From: Nocardia fluminea
Lineage (GTDB): Bacteria; Actinomycetota; Actinomycetes; Mycobacteriales; Mycobacteriaceae
Reading direction: 5' to 3'
Assembly: GCF_002846365.1 (NCBI RefSeq)
Contig: NZ_PJMW01000002.1
Span: forward strand, 3,100,001 to 3,164,000
DNA length: 64,000 nucleotides
In this document: in pieces, positions 1 through 9,023 of the stretch
How positions within the stretch are numbered: the first letter of the stretch is position 1
Layout of the letters: each line of letters begins with the position of its first letter
Translations under genes and position numbers: made by a program
Notes under the pieces: generated by a model
Databases searched by the model: none
Told to the model about the DNA's origin: nothing
Seen by the model: only the letters and a program-made list of their open reading frames with translations

Positions 1-1786
1 TGTTGCCCTCGAACTCGGTGAAGATCTTCGAGTACGGCTTGCCGACGATGTTGGCCAGCACGTTGAGGCGACCGCGGTGCGGCATGCCGATGACGACCTC
101 GTCGAGCCCGTACTCGGCGCACTGGTCGATGGTGGCGTCCATCATCGGGATGACGGCTTCGGCGCCTTCGAGCGAGAAACGCTTCTGGCCGACGTACTTG
201 GTCTGCAGGAAGGTCTCGAAAGCCTCGGCGGCGTTGAGCCGGTTCAGGATGTACTTCTGCTGCGCGACAGTCGGTTTGACGTGCTTCTGCTCGACCCGCT
301 CCTGCATCCACTCGAGCTGCTCGGTCTCGAGGATGTGGGTGTACTCCACCCCGACGTGGCGGCAGTACGCGTCACGCAGGATCGAGAGCACATCGCGCAG
401 CTTCATCCGCTCCTGGCCGTGGAAACCGCCCACGTCGAAGGTGCGGTCGAGGTCCCAGAGGGTGAGGCCGTGCTGGGTGACGTCGAGGTCGGGGTGGCTG
501 CGGAACTTGTCCTTGACCAGGCGCAGCGGATCGGTGTCGGCCATCAGGTGACCGCGGTTGCGGTAGGCCGCGATCATCTCGAGCACGCGCGCGCTCTTGT
601 CGACGCCGCGCGCGCTGATGTCCTTGCGCCAGCGGATCGGCTCGTACGGCACGCCGAGACCGTGGAAGATCTCGTCATAGAACTCGTCGGAGATCAGCAG
701 GTTGTGGATGGTGCGCAGGAAGTCGCCCGACTCGGCACCCTGGATGATGCGGTGATCGTAGGTCGAGGTCAGCGTCATCAGCTTGCCGACGCCGATGTCG
801 GCGATCCGTTCGTCGCTCATGCCCTGGAACTCGGCGGGGTACTCCATCGCACCGGCGCCGATGATCGCGCCCTGGCCCGGCATGAGGCGCGGCACCGAGT
901 GGACGGTGCCGATGGTGCCGGGGTTGGTCAGCGAGATGGTGACGCCGGCGAAGTCGTCGGCACCGAGCTTGCCCTCGCGGGCGCGGCGGACGATGTCCTC
1001 GTAGGCCGCGTGGAACTGACCGAAGCTCATGTCTTCGGTTTCCTTGATGGCGGCCACGACCAGCGAGCGGCTGCCGTCCTTGCCCGCGAGGTCGATCGCC
1101 AGGCCCAGGTTGGTGTGGGCCGGGGTCACCGAGTTCGGCTTGCCGTCGATCTCGGCGAAGTGGCGGTTCATGTTGGGGAACGGCTTGATCGCCTGCACGA
1201 TCGCGTAACCCAGCAGGTGGGTGAACGAGATCTTGCCGCCGCGAGTGCGTGCCAGGTGGTTGTTGATCACCAGACGGTTGTCGATCATCAGCTTGGCCGG
1301 GATCGCGCGCACCGACGTGGCGGTGGGGATCGTCAGCGAAGCCGACATGTTCTTGGCGATGGCGGCGGCGGGGCCGCGCAGCACCTTGTTCTCCGGACCG
1401 GCGGCGGCAGCCTTGGGTGCGGTGGTGGCCGGTGCGTTCGACACCGGTGCAGGTGTGGTCTGCGGTGCGCGCACGGTCTTGGCGGCGGGGGCCGGAGCCG
1501 GAGCGGCGGCCGGGGCCGGAGCTGCGGCGGGCTTCGGCGGTGCCGTCGCTACCGCCGCTTTGGGAGCCGGGGTCTGCGCGGCTGCCGCCTTGGGCGCCGC
1601 GGCTGCTGCGGGAGCTGTGGAGGCGGCCGGTGCCTGGCTGTTACCGGATTCGGTGGCTTCCGGCGTGTAATCCGCGAGGAACTCGTGCCAACTCGCGTCG
1701 ACCGAGGACGGGTCCTGTTTGAACTTCTGATACATCTCGTCGACTAGCCACTGGTTCTGTCCGAACTGGGAAGTTGAGCTGCTCAC
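1..1786 (-). CDS. kgd: Multifunctional 2-oxoglutarate decarboxylase/dehydrogenase E1 (Kgd/SucA type), 5' part
   Basis: Cytosolic TCA-cycle enzyme that decarboxylates 2-oxoglutarate with thiamine diphosphate; the actinobacterial form carries an E2-like acyltransferase domain fused ahead of the E1 part. The reading frame runs off the left edge, so only about 595 codons of an expected 1,200-plus are present. Visible in order: an N-terminal helix beginning [25 protein letters not shown], an Ala/Pro-rich linker near residues 35-115, the E2-like domain with a DHRIIQG motif (the HxxxDG-type catalytic segment), then the start of the E1 domain ending in [18 protein letters not shown] sequence. GTG at 1786 matches family N-termini; an in-frame ATG at 1804 is the alternative. 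Transcribed away from the ABC operon that follows it in this window, 123 bp apart. Confidence 0.95.
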   Translation of the reverse strand, partial: MSSSTSQFGQNQWLVDEMYQKFKQDPSSVDASWHEFLADYTPEATESGNSQAPAASTAPAAAAAPKAAAAQTPAPKAAVATAPPKPAAAPAPAAAPAPAPAAKTVRAPQTTPAPVSNAPATTAPKAAAAGPENKVLRGPAAAIAKNMSASLTIPTATSVRAIPAKLMIDNRLVINNHLARTRGGKISFTHLLGYAIVQAIKPFPNMNRHFAEIDGKPNSVTPAHTNLGLAIDLAGKDGSRSLVVAAIKETEDMSFGQFHAAYEDIVRRAREGKLGADDFAGVTISLTNPGTIGTVHSVPRLMPGQGAIIGAGAMEYPAEFQGMSDERIADIGVGKLMTLTSTYDHRIIQGAESGDFLRTIHNLLISDEFYDEIFHGLGVPYEPIRWRKDISARGVDKSARVLEMIAAYRNRGHLMADTDPLRLVKDKFRSHPDLDVTQHGLTLWDLDRTFDVGGFHGQERMKLRDVLSILRDAYCRHVGVEYTHILETEQLEWMQERVEQKHVKPTVAQQKYILNRLNAAEAFETFLQTKYVGQKRFSLEGAEAVIPMMDATIDQCAEYGLDEVVIGMPHRGRLNVLANIVGKPYSKIFTEFEGN

Positions 1787-1909
1787 AGCTGGTGTTCGCC
1801 TCATTTCGTTCTTCGCGCTGCGACGTTTGTGACGTGCCCGGCAGGGGAATCAGCGGATGGCTGCCGATGCGCCCTCACCGAGCATATGCCCAGCGGTTGA
1901 CAGGCGTCG

Positions 1910-4900
1910 CTACCGGTCTTGGGTCGACACTATGCCCTCTGCCTCCAGCCCCGCCGCCCAGAGTCGGGAGTAATGACCGCTACTGGCGAGTAGGTCCGAC
2001 GGGGCGCCGAATTCCACGATACGGCCGTGTTCCACCACCGCAACCAGGTCGGCGCGCGCCGCGGTCGCGAGACGATGCGCGACCACCACGGTGGTCCGGC
2101 CACGTGCCAGCGATCGGCTCGCTACCAGCACCGATGCTTCGGTTTCCGGGTCGAGAGTCGAGGTGGCCTCGTCGAGGATCAGCAGATCGGGATCGACCAG
2201 TTCGGCCCTGGCCAGCGCGATGAGCTGGCGTTGCCCGGCGGACAGCCCGCGGCCGCGTTCACCGACCGGATAACGCATTTTTCCAGGTAGACCGTTGATC
2301 ATCGCCGACGCGCCGACCGCTTCGGCCGCGGCCGCGATGTCCACCGATGTGGCAAATGTTTGCCCGAATGCAATGTTGCTCGCCACGTCGCCGGTGAACA
2401 AGTGAACTTCCTGGGGCACAATTCCCAGCCGCGTCCGGTACTCGGTGAGGACAAATTTACGTAGGTCCACCCCGTCGACCCGGATCGCGCCTGCCGCCGG
2501 GTCGGGCGGGAGGTCGTAGAGACGGGCCAGCAGCTTCACGATCGTGGACTTGCCCGCGCCGGTGGGGCCGACGAGCGCCAGCGTCGCGCCCGCGGGGACG
2601 GTGAAGGTCACCCCGTCGAGGGCGGGGGCGTTCGCGCCGTGGTAGCGGAAGCGAACGTCGTCGAAGACGATCTCGCCGCGCAGACGCTCGACGGAGATCG
2701 CGTCGGGTGGGTCGGCGGCGATCGAGGAGGTGGTGCGCAGCAGCTCGCCGATCCGCCGCAGACCGACCTTGGCCTGCTGGTAACCGTCGAAGACCTGGGA
2801 CAGCTCCTGGATGGGGCTGAACAGCAGACCGAGATAGAGCACGAACGCGACCAGCGTTCCCGTGGTCGTTCGACCGTCGGCGACGGCGTTGGCACCGAGG
2901 TAGACCACCACGGCCAGGGCCACATCGGCCCAGGCGAGGCCGAAGGAGAAATAGGCCGCGATCGCACGCTGGGCCCGGATCCTGGCATCGCGGTAGCGGT
3001 GGGAGTACTCGGCGAAACGGCGCGCGGCGGCCGGTTCGTTGCGGGCTGCCTGTACCGCGCGCAAGCCCGCGATGTTCTCCTGGAATCCGGCATTGACCGC
3101 CGAGACCCGTTCACGCGAGACCGTGTAGGCGACCGAGGACACCCGGCGGAAGGCGAGGGTGGCCAGCAGCATCGGCGCGACGGCGACGAGCACGACCACG
3201 GCCAGGCCCGCGTCGATGAAGAACAGTCCCACGGCGACGCCGATCAGGGTGATCAGCGCGACCAGCCCGGTGGCGACCCCGGTCTGCAGGAACGTCGACA
3301 GCGCGTCGACGTCGGTGGTCATCCTGGTCATGATGCGGCCGGACAGCTCGCGTTCGTAGAAGTCGAGGCCGAGCCGTTGCAACTGGGCATAGCTGCGCAC
3401 CCGCAGACCGAACAGCACGCGCTCGCCCGTGCGCGCGGTGAGGACCGTGACCACCGCGCCGACCACCAGACCGATCAGCACCAGACCGATCCCGATCACC
3501 CCCGAGACCAGCAGCGCGGTGTCGTCGCCCGCGGTGACACCGGTGTCGATGGCATAGCGGACCAGCGGGGGGAAGGCGACCCCGACCAGCGCGTCGACGA
3601 TGAGGAGCAGGACGACCACGCACACCAGCCCGCGCACCGGGCGCAGCAGCGCGCGCAGGCCGAAGCCGGGTTGGGGTGCGCGCAGGTCACCGGGCAGGGC
3701 GGGCTCTTCGGTGGCGGGCGGCAGCGCGTCGACCGCGGCGCGCAGTTGCGGTGTCTCGCTGAGATCGTTGGACGCCGACGCCATCGACCGAGGTTTGCCC
3801 GCGTCGCCGCGAGGGGTGGCGAGGCCGGTGGCCGCCGGCACCACCGAGCCGGTGGGCGCGGGCAGCCGGATGACGCGGTCGGCCTGGGCCAGCGTCGATT
3901 CGCGGTGCGCCAGGATCAGCGTGGTCCGCCCGCCCGGATCGGGCAGGCGGCGGAAGATCTCGGCTTCGGTGACGGCGTCGACCGCGGAGGTGGCGTCGTC
4001 GAGGACGAGCACGCGGGGCCGGGTGAGCAGCACCCTGGCCAGCGCGATGCGCTGGCGCTGCCCGCCGGACAGCGTCAGCCCGCGTTCGCCGATGACGGTG
4101 TCGTAGCCCTCCGGCAGCGCGGTGATGAATTCGTCCGCGGCGGCGGCCGTCGCGGCGGCGGCGATCTCGGCGTCGGTGGCGTCGGGCCTGCCGAGCGCGA
4201 TATTGGCGGCGATGGTGTCGGAGAACAGGAACGGATCGTCGAAGACGACGCCGACCGCGCCGCGCAACTCCTCGGCGCGCAGGTCGGCCAGGTCGACGCG
4301 GGTGCCGTCGGCGCCGACGAGGTTGATCCGGCCCGTATCGGGTGCGTAGAAGCGGGGCAGCAGCAGCGAGAGCGTGGACTTGCCCGAGCCCGCCGGGCCG
4401 ATCACCGCGACCGTCTCGCCGGGGCGCACGGTGAGATCGAGGTCCTGCAGAACAGGCTGATCGGCCTCGAAACCGAAACCGACAGCATCGAATTCGATCC
4501 CGAGCGGTCCCGGCGGCAGCTTGGCGGGGTCCTCCGGATCGACCAGCACCGGAGCGGCGTCGATCACGCCGAAGACCCGGTCGACGGCGGCTGCGGTGAG
4601 CTGTCCCATGATCACCACCGAGGTGATCGTGCGGGCCGAGGACGTCATCGTGGCGAGGTAGGCGGTGAACGCGAGGAAGGTGCCGATGCCGATCCGACCG
4701 TGCGCGGCGAGTATCCCGCCCACGATGATCACCGCGACCAGCCCGGCCTGCGGCAGCGCCGAGACCACCGGTGCGAACCGGGCGTTGATGCGCGCGGCCC
4801 GCATCCGCTCGGCGAACAGCAGCCTGCCGTGGCCTTCGAGGATGTCGACCATCCGGGATTCCTGCCCGAATCCCTTCACCACCCGGACGCCGGTCACCGT

Positions 4901-5515
4901 CTGCTCGACGTGTTCGGCCAGGTCGGCCGCGCGCTGCTGGGCCGACCAGGTCGCCGCGTAGAGGCGGGGCCGCACCCGCAACACGATCACCGCCATCGCG
5001 GGCGCCACCAGCAGCGCGGCCAGCGCCAGCGGTGGACTCAACCACACCATCACCACCGCCGACAGCACGAACTGCAACACCGCCAGTCCCGACCACGGCA
5101 CCATGGCCAGCAGGCCCTGCACCAGTTGCAGATCGGTGATGGACCGCGACACCACCTGACCGGTGCGGATCGCGTCCTGACCCGCGCCGTCGAGCCGCTG
5201 GAGGGCGGCGAGCAGCGAAATCCGAAGGCTGTGTTGCACTTCCAGCGACAGCTTGCCCGCCCAGAGCCTGCGCGCGAACGTGACGACGAACCGGGTCACC
5301 GCCAGTCCGGCGAGCAGTGCGGCGGCGCTGCCGATGACCGCGGTGTCGCCCACCTGCGCGGCGTCGACCGCACGTTTGGTGGCCAGCGGTGCAGCGATCG
5401 CCACCGCCGCACCCGCCAGTACCGAGGCCACGATGCCCGCCAGCAGCCGGGGATGTTCCAGGCACAGCCGCCAGAGCCTGCGGATCCAGCCCGCCGACCC
5501 CGCTGTCGCGGGCAC
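1910..5515 (-). CDS. Fused double ABC exporter (Rv0194-like), two TMD-NBD halves
   Basis: A 1,201-residue full-length exporter in one chain: TMD1, NBD1, TMD2, NBD2. NBD1 has Walker A GPAGSGKST near residue 373, signature LSGGQRQRIAL and Walker B VLVLDDATS; NBD2 has Walker A GPTGAGKST near 981, signature LSAGQRQLIAL and Walker B LLILDEATS. NBD1 carries Asp where the catalytic Glu is expected, so one ATP site is probably degenerate, as in many asymmetric exporters. The length and layout resemble M. tuberculosis Rv0194, a multidrug exporter; the substrate here is unknown. The GTG start at 5515 overlaps the stop of the upstream permease (TAGTG), which makes the longer in-frame upstream extension unlikely. 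Last gene of a four-gene minus-strand operon. Confidence 0.92.
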   Translation of the reverse strand: MPATAGSAGWIRRLWRLCLEHPRLLAGIVASVLAGAAVAIAAPLATKRAVDAAQVGDTAVIGSAAALLAGLAVTRFVVTFARRLWAGKLSLEVQHSLRISLLAALQRLDGAGQDAIRTGQVVSRSITDLQLVQGLLAMVPWSGLAVLQFVLSAVVMVWLSPPLALAALLVAPAMAVIVLRVRPRLYAATWSAQQRAADLAEHVEQTVTGVRVVKGFGQESRMVDILEGHGRLLFAERMRAARINARFAPVVSALPQAGLVAVIIVGGILAAHGRIGIGTFLAFTAYLATMTSSARTITSVVIMGQLTAAAVDRVFGVIDAAPVLVDPEDPAKLPPGPLGIEFDAVGFGFEADQPVLQDLDLTVRPGETVAVIGPAGSGKSTLSLLLPRFYAPDTGRINLVGADGTRVDLADLRAEELRGAVGVVFDDPFLFSDTIAANIALGRPDATDAEIAAAATAAAADEFITALPEGYDTVIGERGLTLSGGQRQRIALARVLLTRPRVLVLDDATSAVDAVTEAEIFRRLPDPGGRTTLILAHRESTLAQADRVIRLPAPTGSVVPAATGLATPRGDAGKPRSMASASNDLSETPQLRAAVDALPPATEEPALPGDLRAPQPGFGLRALLRPVRGLVCVVVLLLIVDALVGVAFPPLVRYAIDTGVTAGDDTALLVSGVIGIGLVLIGLVVGAVVTVLTARTGERVLFGLRVRSYAQLQRLGLDFYERELSGRIMTRMTTDVDALSTFLQTGVATGLVALITLIGVAVGLFFIDAGLAVVVLVAVAPMLLATLAFRRVSSVAYTVSRERVSAVNAGFQENIAGLRAVQAARNEPAAARRFAEYSHRYRDARIRAQRAIAAYFSFGLAWADVALAVVVYLGANAVADGRTTTGTLVAFVLYLGLLFSPIQELSQVFDGYQQAKVGLRRIGELLRTTSSIAADPPDAISVERLRGEIVFDDVRFRYHGANAPALDGVTFTVPAGATLALVGPTGAGKSTIVKLLARLYDLPPDPAAGAIRVDGVDLRKFVLTEYRTRLGIVPQEVHLFTGDVASNIAFGQTFATSVDIAAAAEAVGASAMINGLPGKMRYPVGERGRGLSAGQRQLIALARAELVDPDLLILDEATSTLDPETEASVLVASRSLARGRTTVVVAHRLATAARADLVAVVEHGRIVEFGAPSDLLASSGHYSRLWAAGLEAEGIVSTQDR

Positions 5516-6300
5516 TACAGGTCTCGGTTGCGCAGGTCCCACCACCCCGCGGCGCCGGCCGCCGCTGTCCACAGCAGCAGAACCACCAGTGCCGCGGGGG
5601 TCGGCGCGAAGACCTCGGCCTCGGCGAACGAGCCCGCGCTCACCCCGGCCACCGTCGCCGAGACTGGCAGCAGCGCGGCGAACCCACCCGCGCCGAAACC
5701 CTTGGCCACCACCCAGATCAGCGGTTCGAGCGCGAACGCCCAGCCGAGCACCAGCCACGCCGCGCCGCTGAAGGTGCGCAGCAGCAGCCCGAGACCTGCG
5801 CCGAGCACCGCCCAGCACATGGCTACCAGCAGCCCGGCGGCGAGCACCTCGAACAGCTGCCAGCCGAGTGCGAATTTTCCGCGCGCCGCGAGAAGCAGCA
5901 CCAGAAAACCCACCAGCTCGGCGGCCAGCGCGACCGCGAAGGCGAACGCGGCGGTGGCGAGGTATTTCACGATGACCAGCCGGTCGCGGTCGGGCGCGAA
6001 CAGCACGCTCAGCGCCATCGTCTTGTGCCGGTACTCACCGCCGGTCGAGGCGATGCCGAGCAGGGCGGCGACCACGAAGACCGCGATCATCCCGAGGTAG
6101 AGCCCGACCGTGGCGGCGCCGGTCGCGGGCTGACCCTTGGGGTCGGCGGGCCCGGACATGATCGCGGTGATCAGGGTCGCGACCAGCGCCAGTGCGACCG
6201 GTGCGGCCAGCAGCAACCGGGTCTGCCGCAGCGCGACGACCTTGCGTGCCTCGGTGTCGATACCGGGAACGAGATCGGCGGGCAGCACGGAGGTGGTCAT
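5515..6300 (-). CDS. ABC-2 type transporter permease
   Basis: A 261-residue integral membrane protein starting MTTSVLPADLVPGID, with about six hydrophobic segments and few charged residues between them, typical of ABC-2 permeases that pair with a separate ATPase. The ATG at 6300 overlaps the TGA of the upstream ATPase gene (ATGA), and its own TAG overlaps the start of the double exporter, so the genes are almost certainly translationally coupled. The segment GGEYRHKTMALSVLFAPDR is the cytoplasmic stretch commonly seen in this permease type. Substrate not predictable. Confidence 0.85.
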   Translation of the reverse strand: MTTSVLPADLVPGIDTEARKVVALRQTRLLLAAPVALALVATLITAIMSGPADPKGQPATGAATVGLYLGMIAVFVVAALLGIASTGGEYRHKTMALSVLFAPDRDRLVIVKYLATAAFAFAVALAAELVGFLVLLLAARGKFALGWQLFEVLAAGLLVAMCWAVLGAGLGLLLRTFSGAAWLVLGWAFALEPLIWVVAKGFGAGGFAALLPVSATVAGVSAGSFAEAEVFAPTPAALVVLLLWTAAAGAAGWWDLRNRDL

Positions 6301-7259
6301 CGGGGCATCCCATACGAGGTCGGCGCCGGGGCGTACGCGGCGGGATTCGGCGTGGGCACGGTGTGCCGGTGACGGCGGGGTTTGGTGAGCGAGGCGAGCA
6401 CCCGATCCGGGTGGATGGGATCGGCCACGATGCTGCCGATCCGGACCTGCGCGAGCTCCGCGACGGCACGGATGGTCGCCTCGTCGGCCTCGGCGACGGC
6501 CAGGCGGCCGTCGGGGCGCATGACCGCGTCGGTGAATCCCCGGCCCGCCAGGGCCGTCGCCAGCGCGATGGACGGCGACGCGGCGACCACGAGCCGGTCG
6601 GGATGGCCGCGCCGCAGCTTGGCCGGTGTGCCCTGCCAGACGACGGTGCCTTCGCTCAGCACCACGAGTTGATCGGCGCTGGCCACCACATCGGCCAGCG
6701 CGTCCGAACTCACCAGCACGGTGCCGCCGCGGTTCACGTGGCGGCGTAGCAGCTCGTGCAGCCACCCGCGCTCGATGCCGTTCGCGCCGGCGAACAGATC
6801 ATCGAGCACCAGCAGCGGGGGATCGGCCAGCATTGCCATGGCCAGCGCCAGCCGCGTCTGCTGGCCCGGATGCAACTGGGCCACCACGGTCTCGGCGACG
6901 GCGGCGAGCCCGGTCTCCTCGAGCACCGCGCCCGCCCGGCGACGGGAAGCGCCCGCGACCGGCGCGTAGCACCGCAGCTGCTCGCGCACGGTGCGTGCCG
7001 GATGCAGCCCACGGGGACTCAGTACCGCCCCGACCGCGGCGGGGCCGTGGCCGGGACCTTCGATACTGCCCGTGGTCGGCTGCTGGAGCCCCTGCACCAT
7101 CCGCAGCACCGTCGACTTGCCCGCCCCCGCGGGACCGACGAGCGCGGTGACCGACCCGGTCGCGACGGTGAAGTCGATCTCGTGGACCGCGCTCACCGGA
7201 CCGAACAGTTTGCCGACGCCACGGACCAGCACGGCGTCACCGCCGCGGCTCTCGCTCAC
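6297..7259 (-). CDS. ABC transporter ATP-binding protein with degenerate signature
   Basis: A 320-residue ATPase that should energise the permease encoded immediately downstream. Walker A reads GPAGAGKST, the signature motif is LHPGQQTRLAL instead of LSGGQ, and Walker B is LLVLDDLFAG, lacking the usual catalytic Glu after the second Asp. The C-terminal 110 residues extend past the core NBD and end in a Pro-rich tail. GTG at 7259 overlaps the preceding gene's TGA (GTGA); an in-frame start at 7334 exists but would lie within the upstream gene. The atypical signature and Walker B suggest slow turnover or a regulatory ATPase, though the fold is clear. Confidence 0.82.
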   Translation of the reverse strand: MSESRGGDAVLVRGVGKLFGPVSAVHEIDFTVATGSVTALVGPAGAGKSTVLRMVQGLQQPTTGSIEGPGHGPAAVGAVLSPRGLHPARTVREQLRCYAPVAGASRRRAGAVLEETGLAAVAETVVAQLHPGQQTRLALAMAMLADPPLLVLDDLFAGANGIERGWLHELLRRHVNRGGTVLVSSDALADVVASADQLVVLSEGTVVWQGTPAKLRRGHPDRLVVAASPSIALATALAGRGFTDAVMRPDGRLAVAEADEATIRAVAELAQVRIGSIVADPIHPDRVLASLTKPRRHRHTVPTPNPAAYAPAPTSYGMPR

Positions 7260-7975
7260 TTCTTTTTCACCTTGCCGGTGCCGATGGCGGGCAGCGGATC
7301 GGCGTCGATCACATTGTGCAGCGGGGTGGGCCACATCGCGGGCGCGGGCCCGAAGGCCTTGTGCGCGTTCTCGATGGTGACCTTGCCCAGTGCCCGGTTG
7401 CCCGCGCCACCGATGGCGGCGCCGATGCCCGCGGGCAGCACTTTGCCCGCCATCAGCGCGACGCGCTTGGTGATGAACCGCTTCATGAACTGTTGCAGCA
7501 GTTTGCTGTTGATGCCGCCGAGGCCGGGAACCTTGCCTGCCAGCGCGCCCGCCCAGTTCTTCGACTGGGTGCTCAGCCCCTTCTGCACGATCGCCATGCC
7601 TGCGTCGCCGAGCACGACCGCGAGCACCAGCGCGCGCCGGGCTTCCTTGTTCTCCGGTTCGATGCCGTGCACCGCGGCCTGGGCCAGGGTGAACAGGGCC
7701 GAGGCCTCCATGAAGAACACGGTCTCGGCGCTCACGGCTCCGAGCGCGGCGATCGTGCCGACGCCGGGCACCGCCGCGGTGGCGCCGACCGCCGCGCCGC
7801 TGCCGGTGACCGCGAGCAGATACTGCTTCTCGAGCCGTGTCACGATCTGGGCCGGACTCTCCCCGGGATGGCGCTCACGCAGGAACGCGACATAGCGGCG
7901 TACGGCCGGCGCCTGTAGCTTCGACCCGGTGTCGAGCACATCGACCACGGCTTTTTCGATCGCGTTCTTGAACAC
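7256..7975 (-). CDS. Conserved actinobacterial protein, EcsC-like
   Basis: A 239-residue protein, first gene of the ABC operon. It has a Gly/Ala-rich hydrophobic stretch (GSGAAVGATAAVPGVGTIAALGAV) near residues 60-85 and further amphipathic helices, resembling EcsC-type membrane-associated proteins that accompany ABC exporters; it ends in a Lys-rich tail (GKVKKK). GTG at 7975 is chosen because AGGAGG lies seven bases upstream; an ATG at 8020 is in frame but would place the ribosome site inside the gene. Its function is not known to me. The GTGA overlap with the ATPase gene supports a shared role in the transport operon. Confidence 0.7.
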   Translation of the reverse strand: MFKNAIEKAVVDVLDTGSKLQAPAVRRYVAFLRERHPGESPAQIVTRLEKQYLLAVTGSGAAVGATAAVPGVGTIAALGAVSAETVFFMEASALFTLAQAAVHGIEPENKEARRALVLAVVLGDAGMAIVQKGLSTQSKNWAGALAGKVPGLGGINSKLLQQFMKRFITKRVALMAGKVLPAGIGAAIGGAGNRALGKVTIENAHKAFGPAPAMWPTPLHNVIDADPLPAIGTGKVKKK

Positions 7976-8150
7976 GGCGTCGTCCTCCTCTTCGCCCCAA
8001 CGAGTCGAACTGTAGGGCACTTCCGTACCCCACAGCTCATCATGCCAACGACCGCCGACAGCTCGTGGTTCCGTGATGTGCGCGACCGGTTCGCACCCCG
8101 CCGGTCCGACTGTCGCTGTCTGCCACGGGCCCGCGTTCTACGCTGACCCG

Positions 8151-8945
8151 ATGAGTGAAACCCAGCCGACCCGACTCATCCGCGAGTTCACCGAAGCCGG
8201 TGCCGAGTTCGCGACGATCACCCTCGACCATCCGCCGCTGAACCTGTTCGATCGCGGTCTGATCAATTCGCTGATCGCCGATATCGCCGCGGTACGCGAT
8301 GTGGCGCCGCGGGCGCTGCTGATCCGGGCCGAGGGCAAGGTCGTCTCGGGCGGAGTGGACGTGAACATCTTCGACGGCCGCACCGTCGAGGAGGGCGCGC
8401 AGCTGTGGCGTGAGCTGTTCGAGCAGATCATCCACCCACTGGAAGCGCTGCCGTGCCCGGTGGTGTTCGCCGCGCACGGGCTCACCCTGACTGCCGCCTT
8501 CGAGATCTCGCTCGCCTGCGACATCATCCTGGCCGCGCCGAAGGCGAAGTTCGGGCTGGTGGAAACCGTGGTGGGCCTCACGCCGTCGATGGGCGGGCCG
8601 CAGCGACTCGCCGAGCGGGCGGGCTCGGGCCGCGCCCGCGAGTTCGTGATGACCGGCGATCTCTACCCTGCCGCGACGATGGCCGAGTGGGGTGTGGTCA
8701 ACGCGATCCACGAGGACCTGGAGACCGCGGCCCGCGCCCTGGTCATTCGTCTCGCCGACGGCCCTACCCGCGCGCACGCGGCGACCAAACAGATCATCGA
8801 GGCGTGGCGTTCCGGCGGTGTGGCACATGCTGATTCGGTGACGCCGGAGGTCTCGGGCGAGCTGTTCGCGACCGCGGATCTGCGCGGTGCGGTCCGCAGT
8901 TTCCTCGATGTCGGGCCGGGTAAGGCGACCTATCGCGGCGAATGA
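8151..8945 (+). CDS. Enoyl-CoA hydratase/isomerase family protein
   Basis: A 264-residue crotonase-fold protein, MSETQPTRLIREF at the start. The oxyanion-hole region SGGVDVNIFDGR and the helix FAAHGLTLTAAFEISLACDIILAAPKAKFGLVE are recognisable. The second catalytic segment, usually Gly-Gly with acidic residues, reads GLTLTAAFE here, so the exact hydratase residues are not obvious and it could act as an isomerase or on an unusual acyl-CoA. The ATG at 8151 gives the family's usual length; the frame upstream has no ribosome site. Monocistronic, 78 bp before the adenylating-enzyme homologue. Confidence 0.85.
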   Translation: MSETQPTRLIREFTEAGAEFATITLDHPPLNLFDRGLINSLIADIAAVRDVAPRALLIRAEGKVVSGGVDVNIFDGRTVEEGAQLWRELFEQIIHPLEALPCPVVFAAHGLTLTAAFEISLACDIILAAPKAKFGLVETVVGLTPSMGGPQRLAERAGSGRAREFVMTGDLYPAATMAEWGVVNAIHEDLETAARALVIRLADGPTRAHAATKQIIEAWRSGGVAHADSVTPEVSGELFATADLRGAVRSFLDVGPGKATYRGE

Positions 8946-9023
8946 GCGCGCCGAGTGCCTGACAGCGATGTGATCCACGTCATATAGTCACAGGTGCGGC
9001 TGTATCGACGTACGGAGGTCCGG

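Noticed and set aside
77..1747. Long open frame on the plus strand opposite kgd
   Set aside because: Antisense to the conserved Kgd protein; codon bias and composition fit the minus strand, and the product is low-complexity Arg/Gly/Val without motifs.
2639..6100. 1,153-codon open frame on the plus strand opposite the ABC exporter
   Set aside because: Antisense shadow of the two NBDs and permease, with His/Arg/Gln-rich translation and no recognisable domain.
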